A stretch of 64,000 nucleotides of DNA from Mycolicibacterium anyangense (GCF_010731855.1 NZ_AP022620.1:2728001-2792000), one strand, 5' to 3'; counted from the stretch's first letter, positions 54,929 to 63,448 are shown. The notes: generated from the sequence alone by a model not told the origin. Numbers and translations are program-made.

Positions 54929-55427
54929 TCACTCAAAACAGCGAGATGGCATCAGTCGAAGTTCATGGGCTGGCTCGAATATGCGTCGCGCACTTCGATG
55001 AAGCCGGTCACCGACGTGCTGGGAAGCCTTGCCCGCACAGGCGCGGGCTTGCGTGGCCGCCGCAATGATGCCGAGTTTGAATCCGGCAAGGACTAGACAT
55101 CACGTGATAGCCGACGCGTCGCGTTCCGTTCGCTCCGAGTAGCGCTTGACGGGGTCCCCACAGGATGCCTCGCCGCCGGCGGCAAGGACTGGGCCGCGCT
55201 CCGCGGAATCTTCGAACCCGGGATGAGGCCACAATGTGCGTGTGCCCCTGTAGCCGACCGGGGGTGTAGTCGCTCAGGGTCGAGTAGGACTCAAGCTCAC
55301 CAAGCCACCGAGGCACTAGCCGCTACAAACCAAGCGGCCCGGTGCCGAGACCCTGCTCGGCCATCCACGATTCGATCGCGCTCGGGTTGAGCCCCTCGAT
55401 GGGCGTCGGCGTCCGCACGACCCACAC
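54929..55427 (-). pseudogene. Decayed phosphotransferase (APH-like kinase) gene with internal deletions
   Basis: Three separated pieces on the minus strand, in order, match the APH-family phosphotransferases linked to ACAD10/11-type genes. The N-terminus is PTPIEGLNPSAIESWMAEQG, then LGTGPLGL and a stop (55427 to about 55323). The mid-segment is LVPRWLGELESYSTLSDYTP (about 55315-55250). The C-terminal part is AGFKLGIIAAATQARACAGK, continuing ASQHVGDRLHRSARRIFE (about 55095-54970). The ATP-binding and catalytic loops (HGDxxxxN, DWE) are missing. The gene was therefore lost by deletions and frame breaks. It points towards the ACAD-MDR pair on the opposite strand. The rest of the 665-bp gap holds nothing else recognisable. 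Confidence 0.75.
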
Positions 55428-55529
55428 GATGGCAGACCATTAATAGGTTAGATAGGACATTTATTGACCCCGGTCGTATGCCCCGGACGAAGCGAAACCC
55501 GTTGCGGTAGGGAGATATGTCCGACATTA

Positions 55530-55543
55530 ACCGAGCGCTTGGT
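55530..55543. promoter_or_regulatory. KstR2-like palindrome at a leaderless promoter
   Basis: ACCGAGCGCTTGGT fits the KstR2 operator consensus AnCAAGnnCTTGnT at nine of ten defined positions (G instead of A at position 4). It directly abuts TACATT (55543-55548), a -10 hexamer placed six bases before the ATG at 55555, which would make the SDR transcript leaderless. Two ACATTAAC copies (55524 and 55544) flank the site. Confidence 0.5.
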
Positions 55544-55554
55544 ACATTAACTGG

Positions 55555-56298
55555 ATGGATGACCTTAAGGACCGAGTAGTCGTTGTCACGGGCGGTAGCA
55601 GGGGCATGGGGCGCGAGATGGTCGTGGCTTTTGCCGAACGGGGCGCGCATGTGGCAATCGCGAGCCGGAAACAGGAGAACTGCACTCAATTGGCGGCGTT
55701 CGTGACTGACCGCTACGGGGTCCGAGCGCTTCCGGTGGGTTGCAACGTCAGCAACTGGTCAGACTGTGACCGGTTAACCGAGGCTGTGTATGACGAGTTC
55801 GGGCGCGTTGACGTGCTGATCAACAACGCCGGTCTATCGCCGCTGTACCCTTCGCTTGCGGAGGTCGACGAGGCGCTGTTCGACAAGGTGATCGGTGTGA
55901 ATCTCAAAGGGCCGTTCCGGCTTTCAGCGAAGATCGGCGCTCGGATGGTCGAGGCCGGCGGCGGATCGATCATCAACATCAGCTCCATTGCCGCGATCCG
56001 ACCCAATGCCAGCGCCATTCCCTATGCGGCGGCCAAGGCCGGCCTCAATTCGCTCACCGAAGGCCTCGCCCAGGCATATGCGCCGACGGTCCGCGTCAAC
56101 ACGATCCAGCCGGGCGCGTTCTTGACCGACATCGCCTCGGCATGGACGCCCGAAGGACGCGCCCACATGGAGAACTCTGCCGCCCTGCAACGCTGCGGCA
56201 ATCCCGATGAAATCGTTGGGGCTGCGCTCTACTTCGCGACCTCGGCGTCGTCGTTCTGCACGGGGGCTGTCCTGCGCATCGACGGCGGCACGGCCTGA
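55555..56298 (+). CDS. Short-chain dehydrogenase/reductase
   Basis: A 247-residue classical SDR: VVVTGGSRGMGREMVVAFAE (TGxxxGxG), VLINNAGLSP (NNAG), catalytic IINISSIAAIRP and YAAAKAGLNSLTEGLAQAYA (YxxxK), C-terminal FCTGAVLRIDGGTA. It probably oxidises a hydroxyacyl or hydroxysteroid intermediate with NAD+. No Shine-Dalgarno precedes the ATG at 55555; a -10 motif six bases upstream suggests leaderless translation. It is followed by an LLM oxidoreductase after 49 bp, likely one operon. A KstR2-like box lies at its promoter. Confidence 0.93.
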   Translation: MDDLKDRVVVVTGGSRGMGREMVVAFAERGAHVAIASRKQENCTQLAAFVTDRYGVRALPVGCNVSNWSDCDRLTEAVYDEFGRVDVLINNAGLSPLYPSLAEVDEALFDKVIGVNLKGPFRLSAKIGARMVEAGGGSIINISSIAAIRPNASAIPYAAAKAGLNSLTEGLAQAYAPTVRVNTIQPGAFLTDIASAWTPEGRAHMENSAALQRCGNPDEIVGAALYFATSASSFCTGAVLRIDGGTA

Positions 56299-56347
56299 CG
56301 CCAGTTCCGCGTACCGTCCTCAATTCCACCAGAAAGGTCGGATCACC

Positions 56348-57325
56348 ATGTCCCGTCTTGGCTTGACGATCCCACTGGAAGGAACAGCCCTAGCACAGCA
56401 GCAATGTCACCTCGACACCATCGAAGGCGGCGGCTTCACCGACCTGTGGTCGGCCGAAGCCTCTGGCGCCGACGCCTTCACTCCGCTGGTTGCCGCCGCG
56501 GTCAGTCATCCGGGCTTCAGACTCGGTACGGCGATCGCGTCGGCATTCACGCGCGGCCCGGCGCTGATAGCGATGTCTGCGGCAGCCTTGGCCGACGTCG
56601 CACAAGGCGATGTCGCCGTTGGCATCGGCGCCGGCTCCGACGTCATCGTCGAGAAGTGGAACGGCCTCAAGTTCCAGGCACCGTTTCAACAGGTTCGTGA
56701 TGTGGTGTCCTTCGTACGCCGGGCGCTGACAGGTGAGCGCATCGACATGGTGTGTGACAGCTTCAGGATCGACGGTTTCCGACTCGAACGTGTCCCCCGG
56801 CGACAACCCAAGTTGTTGATAGCGGCGCTGCGACCAGGCATGCTGCGCCTAGCCGGTGCAATATCGGACGGGGCGATCGTGAACTGGCTCGCGGCCTCCG
56901 ATGTGCCCCGGGTGGAGCGGTGTGTGCGCTCGACTGGCTCTGATGCTGAGATCGTCGCCCGCCTGTTCGTGGTTCCGAGCGAAGATGTGGCGCTTGTACG
57001 GGCCACCGCACGACGGGCGATCGCGGCATACCTGAATGTGCCGGTGTATGCAGAGTTTCATCGCTGGCTGGGCCGCGGCGACCAGTTGGAACCGATGTGG
57101 GCAGCCTGGCAGTCCGGTGACCGTGCCGCCGCGCTTGCCGCAATACCCGAGGCGGTCATCGACGACCTTTTCATCTACGGTAGTCCGAACGATATCGCCA
57201 CGCGAACAAGGGAGTACGTGGATGCCGGGGTGACCACGCCGGTGCTGGCGATCATGCCCGCCAAGGGTCAGCCGTCGCCGTCACCGGAAGCTATTGCCTC
57301 GATTGGCCGTGCCTTCACCGGATGA
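56348..57325 (+). CDS. LLM-class F420-dependent oxidoreductase
   Basis: The protein has 325 residues from ATG 56348 (AGAAAGGTCGGA upstream). It is a luciferase-like TIM barrel: GLTIPLEGTALAQQQCHLDT, GGFTDLWSAEASGADAFTPL, DVAVGIGAGSDVIVEKWNG and a late IYGSPNDIATRTREYVDAGV, where a glycine-rich stretch contacts the deazaflavin phosphate. It is a mycobacterial type usually dependent on F420 made via FbiC. Coupled to the preceding SDR gene, it may reduce or oxidise the same lipid/steroid-derived compound. The substrate is unknown. It is paralogous in fold, not closely in sequence, to the product at 42866. Confidence 0.9.
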   Translation: MSRLGLTIPLEGTALAQQQCHLDTIEGGGFTDLWSAEASGADAFTPLVAAAVSHPGFRLGTAIASAFTRGPALIAMSAAALADVAQGDVAVGIGAGSDVIVEKWNGLKFQAPFQQVRDVVSFVRRALTGERIDMVCDSFRIDGFRLERVPRRQPKLLIAALRPGMLRLAGAISDGAIVNWLAASDVPRVERCVRSTGSDAEIVARLFVVPSEDVALVRATARRAIAAYLNVPVYAEFHRWLGRGDQLEPMWAAWQSGDRAAALAAIPEAVIDDLFIYGSPNDIATRTREYVDAGVTTPVLAIMPAKGQPSPSPEAIASIGRAFTG

Positions 57326-57426
57326 CAACTGATGACCGGCAGGGCTACCCGTGGGATGGCGGCACGCCGCCAGTCAGGTGCGCCGACGAGGCCTCAGGCC
57401 GCGAAGTGGGCCCAACCGGTGGCAGT

Positions 57427-58050
57427 CTACTTCGGCGCGCTGGTGGTGGGGCCAAGGACCTGCCAGCTGAGATCCGTCCAGGGCGCAGACAGCCACGTTC
57501 TTGTGGGTTCGACCGACAGCTTCATGGGCCCGCGTTCACAGTAGATTCGGCTGTCTGGTGTCGCTGCACACGTAGTGCCCTCATGCGTGATGAACGACCG
57601 CGGGGGTAGCGGCTGCTGGGCCTGGGTGGCTGGGAACCTGACCGCCATCGACCAATCGTAGTGGACATCACGGTCACCGTTGATCCAACCGATGTGGGTC
57701 ACATCAGCAGGAGCACCGGGTATTTGGCCGCTGCAGCCGAAGTTTCCCCTGCCCCAGATTCCGCAAGTCAATCCGGTCGGCGACAGGAACCACACTCCAC
57801 CCGGCAGCGCAAAGTCATTGGCGTCCAGGCGATCGTAGTATCTGATATCCGGCCATGGGTTGGCGCCAGGATCAGCGGCCGGGGAGTCCGCGGGGCCGGC
57901 CGCCGCTGGCGGATCCGGCGGCGGAGATGCAGGGTCTGCCTGAGACGTGGCGGTGCCGCCTGTCAACATCATCGCCACACATATGGCGCTCAATCCGGCA
58001 ATGTTGCATCGGTTCGGACGCGGGATATTGTTTGAGGCAATCACAAGCAT
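57427..58050 (-). CDS. Secreted hypothetical protein at the end of the mce operon
   Basis: A 207-residue precursor from ATG 58050 with a signal peptide (CNIAGLSAICVAMMLTGGTA, cleavage near SQA-DP), a Pro/Ala-rich linker of about 30 residues, and a compact domain. That domain has four cysteines (LTCGIWG, NFGCSGQIP, GTTCAATP, RIYCERG), probably two disulphides, and several Trp and Tyr. No family is recognised. It follows the MmpS-like gene by 32 bp on the same strand and is likely the last gene of the mce transcript. Periplasmic or envelope location is inferred. Confidence 0.75.
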   Translation of the reverse strand: MLVIASNNIPRPNRCNIAGLSAICVAMMLTGGTATSQADPASPPPDPPAAAGPADSPAADPGANPWPDIRYYDRLDANDFALPGGVWFLSPTGLTCGIWGRGNFGCSGQIPGAPADVTHIGWINGDRDVHYDWSMAVRFPATQAQQPLPPRSFITHEGTTCAATPDSRIYCERGPMKLSVEPTRTWLSAPWTDLSWQVLGPTTSAPK

Positions 58051-58082
58051 CTACTTTCGTCTACGAAGGTCACTCTCGTCCG

Positions 58083-58487
58083 TTAGGCCATGTGCGGCGT
58101 ATCCCCGTAGCAGGTCGCATTGCCGATGTCCAAAGTGCTCTGGCACAGCAGCTTTCCCTGATACCAGATTCGGACGCTCACCCAATTCCGAACCTGAGCT
58201 CGAGGTCTCCAATCCGCCCGGAGCTCGCTTCGTGCAACTCCCCCGGCCACTGTCGTATCGAGCCGCCAGGGGAGGGGGACATCCCTGATCAACATCCTGC
58301 GCTGAGCATCCATGTACTCGATACCGGCGATACCGACGCTGTCGGAGACCACTTCATAGGTCACTACGTCGTCGGTCGCGCGCCCGTACGGGCTGAGGAG
58401 CCCCGCAACGAAAGCTGTTGAGAGCAGCACTGCCAAAGCGCGAACCACATCTCCGGAACGCGCCCCTGGCCACAGCCTCGCTGTCAT
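58083..58487 (-). CDS. MmpS-like transport accessory protein
   Basis: The protein has 134 residues from ATG 58487, which overlaps the preceding stop (ATGA). It has one N-terminal membrane helix (VVRALAVLLSTAFVAGLLSP) and a periplasmic beta-rich domain with the MmpS pattern VVTYEVVSDSVGIAGIEYMD, VPLPWRLDT, then VSVRIWYQGKLLCQSTLDIG with paired cysteines (LLC, ATC). MmpS proteins normally work with MmpL lipid exporters; no mmpL gene is in the window. Its place at the end of an mce operon is therefore unusual and suggests a role with the Mce complex instead (inference). Confidence 0.82.
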   Translation of the reverse strand: MTARLWPGARSGDVVRALAVLLSTAFVAGLLSPYGRATDDVVTYEVVSDSVGIAGIEYMDAQRRMLIRDVPLPWRLDTTVAGGVARSELRADWRPRAQVRNWVSVRIWYQGKLLCQSTLDIGNATCYGDTPHMA

Positions 58488-58987
58488 GATCCCACCAACA
58501 CGACGGCGAGAAGCACCTTGCCAGCGTCTGCGTTCCACAATCTGTCTGCGCCGAAGGTGGTGAAGGAACAGTCCGGAATGGCCGAAAACCCCTGCAAAAG
58601 AAGTCCCTTCGTCGCATCACCATCGTTGTCGGCCGCGCCGAGGAGAACCTTCACTTTGGCCCCCTTGCCGCCAAGGTCCCGGTAGATCGGAAATGCATCC
58701 TCCACGGGGACGTTCTCCGCCTGATGGCTGAGATAGGTGTCGGTGGATCGATTCACGATCGAGGCCGTATGTTCGGCGAGCGGGTCATACTGAAGCGCGG
58801 GGCAGCTTGTACCGCCACGCATCTGCGCTACAGCGTCAGCCAAAGTCGGCGATGGTTCGGCACCGGCGGGTGCCGATTGCACCAGGCCGGTGCCGAGAGC
58901 CAGTGCCACCGACGGTGCGATCGATGCGACGATGCCTGCCCCTCGAAGGATTTCGGGCGTCCGGCTCCGCAAGGATTGCCACTTCAC
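58484..58987 (-). CDS. Secreted/membrane-anchored hypothetical protein
   Basis: The protein has 167 residues from GTG 58987, chosen for AAGGGCC about 8 bp upstream; the longer open frame has no protein-like features. It has a signal/anchor (GAGIVASIAPSVALALGTGL, then SAPAGAEPSP) and a domain beginning GGTSCPALQYDPLAEHTASI, with a second cysteine in SAIPDCSFTTFG. This Cys-pair plus PALQYDPL pattern recurs in mycobacterial exported hypotheticals distantly reminiscent of CAP-type proteins; I do not assign a fold. Its stop overlaps the MmpS-like start by 4 bp, so the two are translationally coupled. Confidence 0.75.
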   Translation of the reverse strand: MKWQSLRSRTPEILRGAGIVASIAPSVALALGTGLVQSAPAGAEPSPTLADAVAQMRGGTSCPALQYDPLAEHTASIVNRSTDTYLSHQAENVPVEDAFPIYRDLGGKGAKVKVLLGAADNDGDATKGLLLQGFSAIPDCSFTTFGADRLWNADAGKVLLAVVLVGS

Positions 58988-59030
58988 GTGAATGGCCCTT
59001 CTCTCCGCGCGGTTCGCCGCGCCATCCCCG

Positions 59031-59669
59031 TCAGTCACAGACGTGCGACCGATGGATCTTGCTGCCGAAACGCTGCGCATGCTGGAACGACGGGCCCGTG
59101 AACCAGGCGGGTTGGCGCCCTCTGAGGCCGTCTCGGACATTGGACAGTTGTTGCCAAAGGCGGTAGAAGCTCTCGCCCTGAAAAAGTGGGAAATACTGGT
59201 CGTTCGATGAGTCCTGGGTGATAGTCAACGCCTGCGCACGAGGTGTGAGGAAGTCCAGTGACTCGTTGAGATTGGCGACCACCGCGTCGGCTTGCTCGTT
59301 GATGCCGGGCGCATTCCAGTTGCCGTTCTCGCCGATCAGGTTCAAGTTGAAGGTCTCGACTTGATGTATCAACTGATCATATTGCGCGTTGTACCACTGG
59401 CACATCTCGCCAGCGGCGGTGATGTCGGCGGCGGTGACCTTGTCTCGCGTCTGGTCGTACGGGAACGGGAAACGAGGCTGCCAATTGGTCGGAGTCGGAG
59501 TGACGACAGGCAACAGCGGTGGTGGGGCGTCATTGCCGGCAGGGTCCGCGGTCGCGAGGCCGGTCAGCGAGAGCACCGCTGCCGCGGCCATCGCCGCACA
59601 CGCCGCGACGACCCCCGTTCGGCATCTGAGCGCGGACACGCTCTGTGCCGTGTTCAGGCGACCGACCAC
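59031..59669 (-). CDS. Secreted hypothetical protein of the mce operon
   Basis: The protein has 212 residues from GTG 59669, selected because GGAGGGA lies 6 bp upstream. It has a signal peptide (TGVVAACAAMAAAAVLSLTG, cleavage near ATA-DP), a short Pro-rich linker and a mature helical domain. Recognisable stretches are EMCQWYNAQYDQLIHQVETF and FQGESFYRLWQQLSNVRDGL; the last residues are RSHVCD, giving two cysteines in all. No family is recognised. It lies 52 bp downstream of the Mce-associated membrane protein gene. A role as periplasmic partner of the Mce complex is inferred from position only. Confidence 0.75.
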   Translation of the reverse strand: MVGRLNTAQSVSALRCRTGVVAACAAMAAAAVLSLTGLATADPAGNDAPPPLLPVVTPTPTNWQPRFPFPYDQTRDKVTAADITAAGEMCQWYNAQYDQLIHQVETFNLNLIGENGNWNAPGINEQADAVVANLNESLDFLTPRAQALTITQDSSNDQYFPLFQGESFYRLWQQLSNVRDGLRGRQPAWFTGPSFQHAQRFGSKIHRSHVCD

Positions 59670-59721
59670 TCCAGCTCCCTCCATCAGAAACACGGTGCCA
59701 AGCACCAACGCAACAGGCGTC

Positions 59722-60342
59722 TTACTTCGGCGGCATGACCGCGTCGATGCCGCCGACATCAGTGATTTGCCAATTGTTGTTGGCATCCATGGTGATGCTG
59801 TAGGTCGCCGTCGATTGAAGACCATCCGGCGCCTGCATCGTCTTGGTGACGACGTTGACGAACGAATCGACCACGTAAACTCCGCCAGACTCCGACCGCA
59901 CCTTGGCAACTAGCGGCTTCGCGGTCGAATTCCATTGCAGCGGTACCAGGATCTGCTCCATGGAATCGGCGGCCTTGGTCAGCCTGTCCTTGAGCTCCGG
60001 TGACGTCCCGGCAACCAGCTTGGTCTTCCAGCTACCGAGGTCATGGAAATCCATGACCGCTGCATTCACCGCATAGTCAAGGGCCACATCCTCGGCATGT
60101 TTGTCGTTTGCGGCCTGCCGCTTTTGGGCATCGATCGTGCCCTCAGCACTGATGTAGAGCCAGGCCAGCACTCCGACTACGGCGGCGAGAACAGCCAGGA
60201 TGGCACCCGTGACGAGCGCTCGCACCGACACAGCCTTAGGTGGCTTCCGCTCCGCCCTCGCGGCGTCGGGCTCAGGCGCAGCAGAAATCTCCTCAGCGCT
60301 GCGCGGGGTCGCACTATTCTCGGTATCCATCGCGGCAGTCAT
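59722..60342 (-). CDS. Mce-associated membrane protein
   Basis: The protein has 206 residues from ATG 60342 (GAGAGAAGGAC upstream). A cytosolic acidic/Ala-rich N-terminus of about 40 residues is followed by one transmembrane helix (VTGAILAVLAAVVGVLAWLY). The periplasmic domain has a helical AQKRQAANDKHAEDVALDYA segment and an NTF2/VirB8-like beta part (YVVDSFVNVVTKTMQAPDGL, NNWQITDVGGIDAVMPP). This is the standard build of Mas proteins found after mceF. They stabilise Mce lipid-import complexes in the inner membrane. It lies 51 bp after mceF. Confidence 0.9.
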   Translation of the reverse strand: MTAAMDTENSATPRSAEEISAAPEPDAARAERKPPKAVSVRALVTGAILAVLAAVVGVLAWLYISAEGTIDAQKRQAANDKHAEDVALDYAVNAAVMDFHDLGSWKTKLVAGTSPELKDRLTKAADSMEQILVPLQWNSTAKPLVAKVRSESGGVYVVDSFVNVVTKTMQAPDGLQSTATYSITMDANNNWQITDVGGIDAVMPPK

Positions 60343-60393
60343 GTCAGATGTCCTTCTCTCAATGGGGCTTTCGGTCACGGGTGAGTCTCGCTC

Positions 60394-61356
60394 TCAAGAT
60401 CCCGCCGGATCCGGAACGGTGACATGCAGTGTGATAGCACCGTCCTCAGGAACCGCTGCGAGCATGTTCGACAGGATCTGGCCGGTGTCGAAGTTCATCA
60501 ACGATCCGGCGATGCCGTTCATCTTGGGCAGAAGAGCTTCGGAGATCACCTTGAGATCGGGCGCACGGTCGTCGAGGAACTTCTGCAGCCGGGCGAGCAG
60601 CGACTGGAACAGCCGTAGCCCCGGCGGACCGTTCACAAGTACCACCTTCATGGCTGCGCCGTAGGTCGAGTGGATCAGTGGCCCAATCTTGGTGAAGGGG
60701 TCGACCAAGCTGGTCAGCGTCGGGCCAAGCCAGTCCGCGTTCTGCAGCAGTGTCTGCATATTCGCCAACACCGTTTGCCCACGGCCATTCATGCCTGCGG
60801 TGGTGTTTCGCAGCAGCAAGCTCGTGCGGGCGAGGTTCGGCAGCACCGAACCCGGATCCGGTAGCGCCGCGTCGGCTTCGTTGACGATGCGTTTGAGTTG
60901 ATCAGGGTCGAGTTGATTCATCACCCGGACGACGCTGGCGGCCAGTTCCGAGATCGAAGCCGGTTGGTGCACTCGTTCGGCGGCGATCCGTTGACCGTTC
61001 TTCAACATCGGGCCGTCAGAGGTGCGTGGCAGTAAGCCAAGATACGTCTCGCCGAGGGCCGACAAGTTGTCCAGGCGTACATCGGTGTCGACCGGGATGG
61101 GCTGGCTGCGGTCGATATAGAAGTCGACCGTGGCATCGGAAACAGTGGATTGGATTCCGGTCACCTTGCCCACTGGCACACCGCGCAATAACACATTGGA
61201 TCCCACGACCAGTCCGTTGACGTCGGCGACCGTCATCGACAGGTTGGTCCGATCCGACGGCGGCCCGAGTCGTAGTCCGAAGGACGCGATGTAGGTGATC
61301 GACAGAGCGATGATCGCCGCAAAGACGGTAAACGACACCGCGTCACGTAGCCTCAT
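60394..61356 (-). CDS. MCE-family protein MceF
   Basis: The protein has 320 residues from ATG 61356. It has an N-terminal membrane helix (VSFTVFAAIIALSITYIASF), the MlaD/MCE domain (about 38-120; VADVNGLVVGSNVLLRGVPV, GKVTGIQS), then a long helical region (LDPDQLKRIVNEADAALPDP) that in Mce complexes builds the periplasmic needle. It is the sixth subunit, F, judged by position after the lipoprotein E. ATGA overlap with mceE. The complex imports lipids (sterols for Mce4, fatty acids for Mce1) across the envelope; this operon's substrate is unknown. Confidence 0.92.
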   Translation of the reverse strand: MRLRDAVSFTVFAAIIALSITYIASFGLRLGPPSDRTNLSMTVADVNGLVVGSNVLLRGVPVGKVTGIQSTVSDATVDFYIDRSQPIPVDTDVRLDNLSALGETYLGLLPRTSDGPMLKNGQRIAAERVHQPASISELAASVVRVMNQLDPDQLKRIVNEADAALPDPGSVLPNLARTSLLLRNTTAGMNGRGQTVLANMQTLLQNADWLGPTLTSLVDPFTKIGPLIHSTYGAAMKVVLVNGPPGLRLFQSLLARLQKFLDDRAPDLKVISEALLPKMNGIAGSLMNFDTGQILSNMLAAVPEDGAITLHVTVPDPAGS

Positions 61357-62345
61357 GGCGTTGCTCCCAGAATTCGCAGCACGTCTTGGATATTGCCGGA
61401 GAGTTCTCGCCCGTCTGGTCCCTGAATCGAGGTGATGTTGATCGCCGGGTTCTTGTCGACCGGAAGGAAGAAGTCCGTGAAAAGCTTTCTCCAGTGAGGC
61501 ACTTCGTCTTCGACGGCCCACTTGCTGTGTTGAATCGCCCCCATCGTGACGCCGAGCGAATCCAGCAGCGGTACCAACCAGAAGCCGCCGTTGTAGATAC
61601 TGCCGATAGATGGGAGCAACAACCCGACGTATGACGCAGTTGTTGTGCCCCGGTCGAACCCAAGCATTCCGGCCGGGGAGAACCAGTGCTGGAAGTCCGG
61701 CACATGGACGGCCATGACATCTCCGGCTCGTGAGACACCGTCGAGCCACTGATCGACGAGATCCATATTGCTGGCCAGATCGGAGAGGTCGACAGCGACC
61801 CGCGTGGTCAGCTTTCGAACGTCGGGTTCGGGCGGGGTGACCCTGTTGATGCCGATGATGGCTTGCTGCACCCGCTGAATCGACCCGCTGGCCACGAAGT
61901 TCGCCATGTTGGCGATGGTGTCTTCGAGTTGTGGCGGCGACGTCGTGTTCGACAGGGGGATCCGACCACCAGCTGACAGCGCAGTAGTCGCGGAATCTTG
62001 TTGGGAGCGTTCAAGCGCAACGTAGATGTCACCGAGGACGGTGGCCTGCTGCAGCGTCGCATGCGCATTCGACGGCACCGTCACGCTCGGCTCGATGCGC
62101 GCTGTCACGTCGACGTGATCGCGGGCGCTGGCCACCTTGGTCACCACCCCGACCGCCGTCCCGTCGATGACGACCTTGGCCCTGTCCGGCAGGTTGAGGA
62201 CGTTGGCGAACTCCATGACGATGTCGTAGCCGTCGCTGTAGGACTTGCCCGGTTGGGGCAGATTGTTCACCGATAGCGACGAACAGGATGTGAGCAGGAC
62301 GACTGCGCTCAACAACGCCAGTAACGACGGAATCGCACGGTTCAT
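61353..62345 (-). CDS. MCE-family lipoprotein MceE (LprN-like)
   Basis: The protein has 330 residues from ATG 62345. Lipoprotein signal MNRAIPSLLALLSAVVLLTS with lipidated Cys21 (LTSC). The MCE domain (about 38-120) reads DIVMEFANVLNLPDRAKVVI, GTAVGVVTKVASARDHVDV; a helical stalk follows (DTIANMANFVASGSIQRVQQ). It is the only canonical lipoprotein of Mce hexamers, and subunit E by convention. Stop/start overlaps (ATGA) join it to both neighbours, showing tight translational coupling. A hydrophobic late segment (SYVGLLLPSIGSIYNGGFWL) is usual for subunit E. Confidence 0.93.
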   Translation of the reverse strand: MNRAIPSLLALLSAVVLLTSCSSLSVNNLPQPGKSYSDGYDIVMEFANVLNLPDRAKVVIDGTAVGVVTKVASARDHVDVTARIEPSVTVPSNAHATLQQATVLGDIYVALERSQQDSATTALSAGGRIPLSNTTSPPQLEDTIANMANFVASGSIQRVQQAIIGINRVTPPEPDVRKLTTRVAVDLSDLASNMDLVDQWLDGVSRAGDVMAVHVPDFQHWFSPAGMLGFDRGTTTASYVGLLLPSIGSIYNGGFWLVPLLDSLGVTMGAIQHSKWAVEDEVPHWRKLFTDFFLPVDKNPAINITSIQGPDGRELSGNIQDVLRILGATP

Positions 62346-63448
62346 CGTTTGTTGGCCATCGTCAGAACGTATTGCAGCAGCGCGACATCGACCGCGTAGG
62401 GCTGGCCGGCGACGTCCATGCAGCTGCCCGGCACCTGAGCGTTCATGTATCCACATTGCAACAGCCCGTCGTGTGTGGGAATTCGATACATCGGGGGCCG
62501 ATACCGGATGCTGAGGCCCCGATTGTTGACATGATTGGCGAATGTGTTGATCCACCATGGCACCGGATTGAACAGATCGGCCATCGCGTTGGCGTGCGGA
62601 GTCATCTTTCTGAGCGCGTCCGACATGGAATCCAGGGTCAGCTGGATCTCATCACCGGCATGCTGCTCGAGGTCACCGACGGCTGTGATCAATGCGGGGA
62701 ACGGGCGGACTAGGCGTGTGCCACCGTCGAGAGATCGATTGAGGTCGGGGGTCGTGGTCACCGCATCGAGGAGGATCTGCTTCATCGGCCCTCTGACATC
62801 GCTCAGGAAGGTGGTGAGGTCAGCGAGATTGGTGACGATCGATCCCATCTCGCTGATCGCCCGGTCGGGGCTGTCGAGCAGTGCCGAGGTGGAAGTCAGC
62901 AGCTTGTTAGTGGCCTCTCCATTGCCGCGCATGAGCTGATCGAGTCCGGCAACAGTTCCGCCGACATTGGTCGAATCCTTGGGATTGATCGCATTCACGA
63001 ACTCGGTTGTCGACCCGATCACCTGGGACAGCGACTTCGGTGTGAGCGAGCGGTCCAATGGGACACACTCCCCCGGCTTGAGCCGGGGACCCTTCTCATA
63101 ATTGCCGACCATCTCCAGGGCACGATCGGCGAGAACCGATGGTGAGCGAACGACCGCGCGCACATCACTGGGCAGCGGCCGATCATCGGTCAAAGTGAAA
63201 TCGACCCTGACGCTCTTCGCGCTCGGTGTAACCGATTTCACCTTCCCGATGGGAAAGCCCATCTGCGTCACGGGATTTCCGACGTAGAGCCCAATGCTGT
63301 CGGGCATCACGGCGCAATAGTCGGCGCTGTTGCTGCTTGCTGGGGAAGCCGATGGGGTGGCGCATGACACCGCCGCGGCGGCAACCGCAGCGAGGGTAGC
63401 GCCAGACAGCGCAGCGCGGTGCAATGAGACTCCGAGGTGATAACGCAT
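62342..63448 (-). CDS. MCE-family protein MceD
   Basis: The protein has 368 residues from ATG 63448, whose last base overlaps the upstream TGA. The N-terminal signal ends in AAAAVSCATPS, so Cys29 could be lipidated, less usual for subunit D. The MCE domain (about 55-140) reads SIGLYVGNPVTQMGFPIGKV, VRVDFTLTDDRPLPSDVRAV; a long helical stalk (SQVIGSTTEFVNAINPKDST, LDSMSDALRKMTPHANAMAD) and a C-terminal part with cysteines (LQCGYMN, GSCMDV) follow. Assignment as D rests on its place between the upstream mce gene and the lipoprotein gene mceE. Confidence 0.9.
   Translation of the reverse strand: MRYHLGVSLHRAALSGATLAAVAAAAVSCATPSASPASSNSADYCAVMPDSIGLYVGNPVTQMGFPIGKVKSVTPSAKSVRVDFTLTDDRPLPSDVRAVVRSPSVLADRALEMVGNYEKGPRLKPGECVPLDRSLTPKSLSQVIGSTTEFVNAINPKDSTNVGGTVAGLDQLMRGNGEATNKLLTSTSALLDSPDRAISEMGSIVTNLADLTTFLSDVRGPMKQILLDAVTTTPDLNRSLDGGTRLVRPFPALITAVGDLEQHAGDEIQLTLDSMSDALRKMTPHANAMADLFNPVPWWINTFANHVNNRGLSIRYRPPMYRIPTHDGLLQCGYMNAQVPGSCMDVAGQPYAVDVALLQYVLTMANKR

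Noticed and set aside
54965..55096. 43-residue plus-strand frame with ATG in the 54.9-55.5 kb gap
   Set aside because: The opposite strand gives recognisable phosphotransferase C-terminal sequence; the small frame has no ribosome site and no similarity I know.
55205..55235. tRNA-like T-loop (GGTTCGAA on the minus strand)
   Set aside because: The flanking bases do not form the 5-bp T-stem and no acceptor or anticodon arm is present; it lies inside the phosphotransferase pseudogene.
57332..57609. Short plus-strand frames after the LLM oxidoreductase
   Set aside because: Overlap the 3' end of the minus-strand secreted protein gene and show no protein-like features.
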